28,580 nucleotides of DNA from JBCDIQ01 sp039024295 (lineage in GTDB: Bacteria > Bacteroidota > Bacteroidia > J057): NCBI GenBank assembly GCA_039024295.1, contig JBCDIQ010000023.1:1-28580 (forward strand), in the 5' to 3' direction. A program made the translations under genes and the position numbers. Each line of letters opens with the position of its first letter. The stretch's first letter is position 1. A model generated the notes under the pieces. The model did no database searches, was not told the DNA's origin, and was given only the letters and a program-made list of their open reading frames with translations. Shown here piece after piece: positions 23,365-28,580 of the stretch.

Positions 23365-24378
23365 TTAATTGATCCTATCAATGATTACTTGATTAATTTG
23401 ATAGGTCTTTGTCTCATCCATCTGGTAATTTACGATCCGCTTAATATCAATATGCAAGGGTATCCCTGGGTAATAATAGTATTCGAACCGGTTGTGGTCA
23501 CTGAATTCGATTGACGCGTTGTTTATGATTTCTACCACTTTTTTCTTGGTTGAACCCTTCCTGCTCGCAAGTAGCTTTTGGGCAACCCCCTCCATCATCT
23601 TCTTTGCATCTTCTTCGTCCAACTTCATTTCATGTATCAGTACGCAATATGCATCATCATAATCAACGCTATCAACATACAACTTTACATTTCCTTTAAT
23701 GGGACGCCCCCCAAACATATTTGAATAGGAATCTTGGTAGGTAATTTCCTCGCCTTCATAAAATTCAACACCAAAAGGGTAATGTATATACTGCAGTTCC
23801 TTCAATACGTAAATTTCAACCCCTTCCTTAGAGCCAAAAGTTGCCCTTAGGGGTTTGATAACCTTTTTGACTGCTGCTCGGTTTTCCGGACTTTCTTCAA
23901 TGAGCAGGTCCATGAACTCATCGAACATCGCATTAAATACCTTTGCAATTTCTTTCCAGTTATCTACCCCCTGAAATTCTCCAACCTCCGAAATCCTGTA
24001 TTGAATATCCCTGATCCTGTACTTTGATAGCCGGCGTGCAATCTTAGGGGGAATGTTATAGTCTGTCGTTAAATTGGTAGTATACCGCCATTTTAACAAA
24101 TATCCATCAGGTGTAGAGTCTACAACGGTAATTGTACCATTATAGGTGGAAGAGTCATTCTTGACAAGTTTCTCTTCTTCCCATTTTTGAACCCTTTTGG
24201 TAATTTTGAATTCGAAGGTATCACTTGTAGACCAGTACGTCACAAATGGAATACCGGGTGCATCTGTTTGTGAATATCCCCTTTGGGTAAAACTGAAACC
24301 TAACAATAGGACTAAAAGGATAAGGAGGTTTGATTTTCCTGGTAAAAGGGAAACGGTGGGAAAGGAATTATGGTGCAT
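23365..24378 (-). CDS. Secreted hypothetical protein
   Basis: The ATG at 24376-24378 is chosen because it opens a signal peptide (MHHNSFPTVSLLPGKSNLLI, then LLVLLLGFSFTQRGYSQ), cleaved near residue 36; the frame extends 40 codons further upstream, but that part looks non-coding. The product has 337 residues. The mature protein is rich in Lys, Glu and Tyr, with beta-type stretches at both ends (TFEFKITKRVQKWEEEKLVK; HNRFEYYYYPGIPLHIDIKR) and helices in the middle (WKEIAKVFNAMFDEFMDLLI). Repeated strand patterns suggest a periplasmic beta-barrel-like or lipid-binding fold, but no known family or catalytic motif is visible. It lies just upstream of the five-helix membrane protein. Confidence 0.7.
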   Translation of the reverse strand: MHHNSFPTVSLLPGKSNLLILLVLLLGFSFTQRGYSQTDAPGIPFVTYWSTSDTFEFKITKRVQKWEEEKLVKNDSSTYNGTITVVDSTPDGYLLKWRYTTNLTTDYNIPPKIARRLSKYRIRDIQYRISEVGEFQGVDNWKEIAKVFNAMFDEFMDLLIEESPENRAAVKKVIKPLRATFGSKEGVEIYVLKELQYIHYPFGVEFYEGEEITYQDSYSNMFGGRPIKGNVKLYVDSVDYDDAYCVLIHEMKLDEEDAKKMMEGVAQKLLASRKGSTKKKVVEIINNASIEFSDHNRFEYYYYPGIPLHIDIKRIVNYQMDETKTYQINQVIIDRIN

Positions 24379-24621
24379 GTATTCTAGTTCTGAAATGTAA
24401 AAAAAGGTAGTTAGTTTGGTTTCCTGGGCCTGGATGAAGATAACAGAGCGAGTATTGTAAATGAGACAGTTCAGACCCATAAATGTGCTCACAAACATAT
24501 GCAGTATACTATATGAAATATAGGTATCCTAAGTCTTCGGATATCTGTGATATAAACTGAAATTGCTTTCGACAATTGGTCATCGCACTCAATCATCCAT
24601 TGAGAAAAGACTAAACTAAAC

Positions 24622-25170
24622 ATGAACCCTAAACAAACTACCCGCATCAGCAAATTCCTCAGCATGGTCCTCCGTCATCGTCCGGAAACCATTGGCCTTA
24701 CTTTAGATAACCAAGGCTGGGCCGATGTGGATGAATTGGTCCAAAAGGCAGGAGAAAGTGGAAGAAACATCACCCCCGAGATGCTGGACCATGTAGTGGA
24801 GAACAATAACAAAAAGCGCTTTGCCTTCAACGAGGATAAAACCCGCATTCGCGCCAGTCAGGGGCATTCGATTAACATCGATTTGGGCTACGAACCAGCC
24901 GTTCCGCCGGAAGTACTTTTCCATGGCACCGCCCAAAAATTCGTGGGAAGCATCTTTGCTCAAGGGTTGCAAAAGCGTAAGCGGCACCACGTACATTTGA
25001 GTGCTGACAAGGCCACCGCCTTAACTGTAGGGGGCCGTCACGGCAGCCCAGTCATCTTTGAGGTACAAGCTGGGGAGATGCATCGCCAGGGCCATAAGTT
25101 TTTTGTTTCGGCAAATGGCGTTTGGTTGACGGAGGAAGTACCGGTGGCGTTTTTGGTGAAAATGCCGTAA
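24622..25170 (+). CDS. kptA: RNA 2'-phosphotransferase (Tpt1/KptA)
   Basis: 182 residues, full length. The N-terminal winged-helix lobe has ISKFLSMVLRHRPETIGLTL then DNQGWADVDELV, and KKRFAFNEDKTRIRASQGHS. The C-terminal ADP-ribosyltransferase-like lobe has VLFHGTAQKFVGSIFAQGLQ, RHHVHLSADK and VGGRHGSPVIFEVQAGEMH. The catalytic Arg-His-Arg-Arg set is present (Arg18, His19, Arg66, Arg139). The family removes an internal RNA 2'-phosphate using NAD+, giving ADP-ribose 1'',2''-cyclic phosphate; in fungi it finishes tRNA splicing. Bacteria lack that pathway, so the natural substrate is open; some bacterial enzymes can also ADP-ribosylate RNA or DNA ends. It appears monocistronic and borders the AT-richer accessory patch. 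Confidence 0.95.
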   Translation: MNPKQTTRISKFLSMVLRHRPETIGLTLDNQGWADVDELVQKAGESGRNITPEMLDHVVENNNKKRFAFNEDKTRIRASQGHSINIDLGYEPAVPPEVLFHGTAQKFVGSIFAQGLQKRKRHHVHLSADKATALTVGGRHGSPVIFEVQAGEMHRQGHKFFVSANGVWLTEEVPVAFLVKMP

Positions 25171-25314
25171 GCTTCATGCCGATTTGATGGAGGCTGGTTT
25201 TCTGCAGTATGTTGAATACGCAGATTATCAGAAGAAAATCTCATGAGGTCGCGAAGAAGTTGGAAGGGAGATTTTGTGAGCTGTAGGTTTAATTAGGTAC
25301 TGTGTAGGGAGTAT

Positions 25315-25503
25315 ATGATACGCGGAGGAAAATTTGGGAATCAACCGTATTTTTTGGAAACTGTCATAGCTTAGTACTCCTATGGGACCATTGGGCAAAC
25401 ACTTAAGCAAGGACTTTGTTCCGGTTTGAATGGGTATTTAGGGGATAAATACGGAACTTTGGTGGGTAGGCTTATTGGGAATAACTGGAATGGTTCCGTT
25501 TAG
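25315..25503 (+). pseudogene. Eroded small ORF directly upstream of an immunity-like gene (possible toxin tail)
   Basis: In the 355-bp gap after kptA one frame opens with ATG at 25315 and reads MIRGGKFGNQPYFLETVIA, then TAG (25372-25374). The same frame continues without another stop: YSYGTIGQTLKQGLCSGLNG then YLGDKYGTLVGRLIGNNWNG and SV, ending TAG at 25501-25503, 22 bp before the next gene. The downstream part is Gly-rich and protein-like, and its position right before a gene resembling an immunity protein is where a toxin C-terminus would lie. No RHS core, no T6SS/T9SS delivery domain and no known toxin motif is present, so it may be chance. The rest of the gap (25171-25314) holds nothing I can support. 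Confidence 0.3.
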
Positions 25504-25525
25504 TGAGATGTTGTAGATAGTTCAA

Positions 25526-26539
25526 ATGAATTCAATTGAAACAAATATAAGTCGACTAAGCCTTCATGATTCTCATTTAGATAATCTTGAGAGAGATAGT
25601 GATTTGACTATTGCGACTTTTGATTGGGGGTATTTAGCTGATTATTTGGAACAAGGATATGAGAAAGGAATTGTCCTAGGTAAATGTAGGTTGAAAATAC
25701 AAGGAATAAATAGCGAGGAGTTTCGAATTTACAAGCAGGAGGAAAAAAAATACGAAATTGAAAAAGTTCCCAATGACCTAACTGAATGCTGGGATGAAAT
25801 AGCAAATACTGAAATTGACGAAATAAAACAAGAAATCGTTTTGGATGGAATGTTTACTCGTGCTTCTGAAAGCAACTGGATTGAATGGAAATTCAATTAT
25901 GAATCTATTGAATTAGAGTGGTATTCTTTTATTACTGATGAAGAATGGATTAAGGGGATTCTGCCACCAAGCGCCCATAGAAAGTTAAACTCACTTCCTG
26001 CATATGGAGATATGTATATTCCAATTTCTGAATCAGGAAAACCCTTTTATAATGAGGGATTTGTAATTGAATTTAATGATGGAAATCAAACGTGGGCAGC
26101 AAACTTTCAACTAGGACTTTCAGATTTGAATTTCACATATGAATTCTCAGAAGAGAGAGTTTTGGTAGTTGCAGGAGGAGTAGCATATTTAATGGATCCT
26201 AGATCTAAAACCCCCATTAATGTGTTTGGTGGAGGTTATAAAAATTTAATCATCTATGGTCAAAATTTGATATTATCGGATGATGTCAGTGTCGATTTTA
26301 TCAATGAAGATGGGATAATGTGGGAATCACCCCGGATATCATTCGATGGTATTAATGATTTGAAAATTGAAAACAGAACTCTAATCGGTAAATCTTATGA
26401 TCCAATGAATGATGCGGATGAATGGGTCGATTTTTCAATAAATATTGATAGCAAAGAAGTTCAAGGAGGTAGCTACAGGAAATACTATTTGGATTCAGGC
26501 GAACCGATAAAGAAGAAGCCTTGGTGGAAATTAACATAA
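25526..26539 (+). CDS. Hypothetical protein resembling an immunity protein
   Basis: 337 acidic residues, no signal peptide and no membrane helix, so cytoplasmic. Two parts can be seen. Residues 1-145 begin with SRLSLHDSHLDNLERDSDLT, a Leu-His-Asp-Ser start typical of small proteins found beside polymorphic toxins, and are rich in strands (LGKCRLKIQGI, IEWKFNYESIELEWYSF). Residues about 175-325 consist of repeated short strands with Gly/Asn/Asp turns (FVIEFNDGNQTWAANFQLGL; VLVVAGGVAYLMDPRSK; LIIYGQNLILSDDVSVDF), suggesting a beta-propeller-like fold. Codon use is clearly AT-richer than in the genes to the left, consistent with transfer. Function as an immunity protein is inferred from composition and context only. 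Confidence 0.55.
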   Translation: MNSIETNISRLSLHDSHLDNLERDSDLTIATFDWGYLADYLEQGYEKGIVLGKCRLKIQGINSEEFRIYKQEEKKYEIEKVPNDLTECWDEIANTEIDEIKQEIVLDGMFTRASESNWIEWKFNYESIELEWYSFITDEEWIKGILPPSAHRKLNSLPAYGDMYIPISESGKPFYNEGFVIEFNDGNQTWAANFQLGLSDLNFTYEFSEERVLVVAGGVAYLMDPRSKTPINVFGGGYKNLIIYGQNLILSDDVSVDFINEDGIMWESPRISFDGINDLKIENRTLIGKSYDPMNDADEWVDFSINIDSKEVQGGSYRKYYLDSGEPIKKKPWWKLT

Positions 26540-26702
26540 CGTATTTACACCACTGTATACGAAATCACAGCTCCCTATCAGTCTTTACACTTTAAATATC
26601 CTTCGCTGCAACCTCAGGATAAAAAATATCTCTATAGAGGAATAGCATCACAAATAAACATACCTATTTTTGATTGTATTCATATTTCACTATGTTTATA
26701 GC

Positions 26703-27818
26703 ATGATTGAACGCCTACTTTCCAACAGAATCAACGAAAAAATTGGCAGAGGAAAGGCTATCATGGTTATTGGCCCTCGGCAAGTGGGTAAAACAACGCT
26801 GATAAAAACGTTTTTAGAAAAGGAAGAATATAAGTTTTTCGATGGGGATGATCCGCGTATCAGAACATTACTGGATACACCGAATACCGATCAAATACGA
26901 GAATTTGTAGGAAACTACAAGGTGGTTTTCATTGATGAGGCCCAGAGGATTAATAACATAGGCCTGACCATGAAGATCATCATTGACCAGCTTAAAGATG
27001 TTCAATTATGGATCAGTGGTTCATCATCTTTTTCCCTCTTTAATGAACTGAACGAGCCGTTGACCGGAAGGAAGTGGGAATATGAACTATTTCCGATCAG
27101 TTGGGAAGAATTTGAAAACCATGTGGGATGGTTGGAGGCCGATCAGCAATTGGAAAGAAGGCTGGTATATGGCATGTATCCGGATGTGATAAATTCTCCC
27201 AATGAGGAGCCTGAAATCTTGGGGAATTTGGTTAGTAGCTATTTGTACAAGGATGTTCTCTCATACGCAGGCATAAGAAAGCCCCAAGTTCTGGATAAGC
27301 TGATCCAGGCACTGGCACTGCAGGTCGGCAATGAAGTAAACTACAATGAATTAAGCCAATTGGTCGGTGTGGATCGAAATACGATCGAGAAATACATCAC
27401 TGTTTTGGAGCAGGGATATGTTATCTTCAGGCTTCCAAGTTTTAACCGAAATGTGAGAAACGAGATAAAAAAGGGAAGGAAGATTTATTTTTATGACAAT
27501 GGAATTAGAAATGCAGTAATTGGTGACTTGGATAATGTGAGTTTAAGAGCGGATGTGGGCCAATTATGGGAGAATTTCCTCATTTCTGAGAGAGTTAAGC
27601 GGAACACATACAAATTCACGCTTGCCAAATCGTTTTTTTGGAGAACCAATCAACAGCAAGAAATAGATTACGTGGAACAACAAGGCCTTAATTTAAAAGC
27701 TTTCGAATTTAAATGGAATCCCAAGAAGTCCGCCAAAATATCAAGCACCTTTACCAAAGCCTATAATGCTGAAGGATACCTGATTAATAGAAATAACTTC
27801 AGAGATTTTGTAAAATAG
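26703..27818 (+). CDS. AAA_14 / DUF4143-family ATPase
   Basis: The ATG at 26703 is used (MIERLLSNRINEKIGRGKAI); a TTG 11 codons earlier adds nothing recognisable. The product has 371 residues. Walker A is GPRQVGKTT (24-32), Walker B VVFIDEAQ (74-81), sensor-like WISGSSSFSLFNELNEPLTG then RKWEYELFPISWEEF. A winged-helix segment follows (VNYNELSQLVGVDRNTIEKY). The C-terminal DUF4143 domain has features of a PD-(D/E)XK-like fold: Glu290, QQEIDYV (Glu320, Asp322) and EFKW (Glu335, Lys337). These proteins are very common and mobile in bacteria and archaea; the cellular role is unknown and many copies sit near defence or toxin genes. It lies in the AT-richer patch before a Fic-family gene. Confidence 0.9.
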   Translation: MIERLLSNRINEKIGRGKAIMVIGPRQVGKTTLIKTFLEKEEYKFFDGDDPRIRTLLDTPNTDQIREFVGNYKVVFIDEAQRINNIGLTMKIIIDQLKDVQLWISGSSSFSLFNELNEPLTGRKWEYELFPISWEEFENHVGWLEADQQLERRLVYGMYPDVINSPNEEPEILGNLVSSYLYKDVLSYAGIRKPQVLDKLIQALALQVGNEVNYNELSQLVGVDRNTIEKYITVLEQGYVIFRLPSFNRNVRNEIKKGRKIYFYDNGIRNAVIGDLDNVSLRADVGQLWENFLISERVKRNTYKFTLAKSFFWRTNQQQEIDYVEQQGLNLKAFEFKWNPKKSAKISSTFTKAYNAEGYLINRNNFRDFVK

Positions 27819-27888
27819 ACAGATAGCCATATCTGGCCTTTTCAGAGGTAAAAATCATCTAAATTAGCACTTTCAATAAACACCGATT

Positions 27889-27981
27889 ATGGGAAATGAA
27901 TGGATAGGTCTACAATTTAATTTTGATGAAAAGGTGGAGCTGGAGAACAACAAAGATTTAGCGCAAGGGCGGAACTTTTGA
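27889..27981 (+). other. 30-codon orphan ORF, possible gene fragment
   Basis: ATG at 27889 to TGA at 27979-27981 encodes MGNEWIGLQFNFDEKVELEN then NKDLAQGRNF. The composition is protein-like, and no homologue is recognised. It lies in the 317-bp gap between the DUF4143 ATPase and the Fic-family gene; it could be the surviving 5' end of a deleted gene or a small peptide gene. The rest of that gap holds only the repeated motif listed separately. Confidence 0.25.
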
Positions 27982-28051
27982 AAAGAAATAAAACGAGCGG
28001 AAATAAAAATAGTTACCCTCAATCCACAGGCCCAACGTTTCAGCCCCCAAC

Positions 28052-28130
28052 TTATCGGACATTTCTAGCCAATTTATCGGACAAAAATGTCGTATATTGT
28101 CCATGTTTTGACATTCATGATGTCGGATAA
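28052..28130. promoter_or_regulatory. Repeated operator-like motif TTATCGGACA upstream of the Fic gene
   Basis: TTATCGGACA occurs at 28052-28061 and 28074-28083, exactly 22 bp apart (two helical turns). An opposite-strand version, TGTCGGATAA, lies at 28121-28130, five bases before the Fic start codon, and a degenerate inverted copy TGTCGTATAT at 28088-28097 faces the second one across four A's. Such clustering at the promoter of a gene with an N-terminal winged-helix suggests autoregulation, which is inference. Confidence 0.5.
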
Positions 28131-28135
28131 AAATT

Positions 28136-28580
28136 ATGACAGAAACAGAACTGATCCTGCACCTGCTAAGCAAAGGTGATGCGCTTTCCTCAAGGGAGAT
28201 ATTTGAAAAAATTCAATATGAGAAAAGTAGCCGAACCCTAGCCCGCTTGTTGGATAAGTTGGTAGCAAAAAATCTGGTAGACAGGGTAGGAGTGAATAAG
28301 GGAACAAAGTATTCTCTCTCCAAGTCATATGATATTTTGCATTCGATAGATGTAGAGGAATACTTTGCCAAGGACATTGATGAAAGGGAGATAATTAGCT
28401 CCTTCAACCATGACCTGCTCAAGAGAGATTTATATCAAGTTGAATTATTTACGGACTCAGAGCGCTTGAAATTGGAGGACTTGCAACGAATCTATTTGCG
28501 AAATGTCAGTGAATTAACTCCCGAAGAATACTCAAAAGAAATTGAGCGGTTGGCAATTGACTTAAGTTGGAAGTCCTCAC
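28136..28580 (+). CDS. Fic-family protein, N-terminal part (cut by window end)
   Basis: ATG at 28136; 148 codons are visible without a stop. Residues 1-65 form a winged-helix DNA-binding domain (MTETELILHLLSKGDALSSR; TLARLLDKLVAKNLVDRVGV; GTKYSLSKSYDIL). Residues 66-147 are the helical segment preceding a Fic domain. They end at ELTPEEYSKEIERLAIDLSW then KSS, the stretch that in relatives leads into the inhibitory motif (S/T)xxxE(G/N) and the Fic fold. The catalytic HPFxxGNGR motif is outside the window. Fic enzymes transfer AMP or related groups to target proteins; those with an N-terminal winged helix often bind their own promoter. The assignment rests on the N-terminal pattern alone. Confidence 0.75.
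   Translation, partial: MTETELILHLLSKGDALSSREIFEKIQYEKSSRTLARLLDKLVAKNLVDRVGVNKGTKYSLSKSYDILHSIDVEEYFAKDIDEREIISSFNHDLLKRDLYQVELFTDSERLKLEDLQRIYLRNVSELTPEEYSKEIERLAIDLSWKSS

Noticed and set aside
24379..24498. 40-codon N-terminal extension of the secreted hypothetical
   Set aside because: The signal peptide starts at the ATG at 24378; the upstream part would bury it in the middle of the protein.
25228..25410. Minus-strand 60-codon frame in the gap after kptA
   Set aside because: No recognisable domain or signal, and it overlaps the plus-strand remnant, which has better context.

Overview
The window reads as a chromosomal segment of a Bacteroidota bacterium, probably an environmental Cytophagia- or Saprospiria-type organism; the genus cannot be resolved from the sequence. 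The reasons are: a type IX secretion (Por) C-terminal sorting domain (protein at 2395-3894), many secreted proteins and lipoproteins of Bacteroidota style, a DUF1573 protein, a membrane-anchored AraC regulator, promoter-like elements of the Bacteroidota type (TTTG / TAnnTTTG), and an ECF sigma / membrane anti-sigma-like / TPR-CHAT cassette. No rRNA, tRNA, CRISPR array, transposase or integrase was seen.

Layout. 1-3894 (minus): a truncated lipoprotein gene, two tandem paralogues of an unrecognised secreted family (the downstream copy carries an in-frame TAG just after its lipoprotein signal), and a T9SS-sorted secreted protein. 3982-5133 (minus): 7-TM AraC-type regulator. 5264-5340: eleven degenerate telomere-like heptamers (NNCCTAA) abutting the copA stop codon. 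5342-7471 (minus): CopA-type copper ATPase, divergent from a DUF1573 protein followed by two tandem secreted thioredoxin-fold proteins separated by a hairpin repeat. 10365-13039 (plus): small Crp/Fnr regulator, secreted NTF2-like protein, Ppm1/LCM-type methyltransferase and a ClbS/DfsB-family protein. 13138-14987: two convergent lipoprotein genes. 15023-19804 (minus): three-gene cassette of ECF sigma factor, single-pass anti-sigma-like protein and a 1136-residue TPR-CHAT protease-like lipoprotein with intact His/Cys dyad. 19968-24378: GNAT acetyltransferase, flavodoxin, S41 peptidase lipoprotein (a perfect 21-bp palindrome lies between the last two), a 5-TM protein and a secreted hypothetical. 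24622-25170: KptA/Tpt1 RNA 2'-phosphotransferase. 25.2-28.58 kb: a visibly AT-richer accessory patch with an eroded small ORF directly before an immunity-protein-like gene, an AAA_14/DUF4143 ATPase, a 30-codon orphan ORF, a repeated operator-like motif and the start of a Fic-family gene cut by the window end.

How it may work together. The strongest candidate for an undescribed system is the sigma / anti-sigma / TPR-CHAT cassette. Its predicted topology puts both the CHAT domain and the C-terminal domain of the anti-sigma-like protein outside the cytoplasmic membrane, so a regulated-proteolysis relay releasing the sigma factor is plausible. Its parts list (TPR-CHAT protease, sigma inhibitor, ECF sigma) parallels the output arm of type III-E CRISPR 'Craspase', but with no CRISPR components. 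The copA/DUF1573/thioredoxin group could be an envelope copper and thiol-handling set. The last 3.4 kb looks like a toxin/immunity and Fic/ATPase accessory zone.
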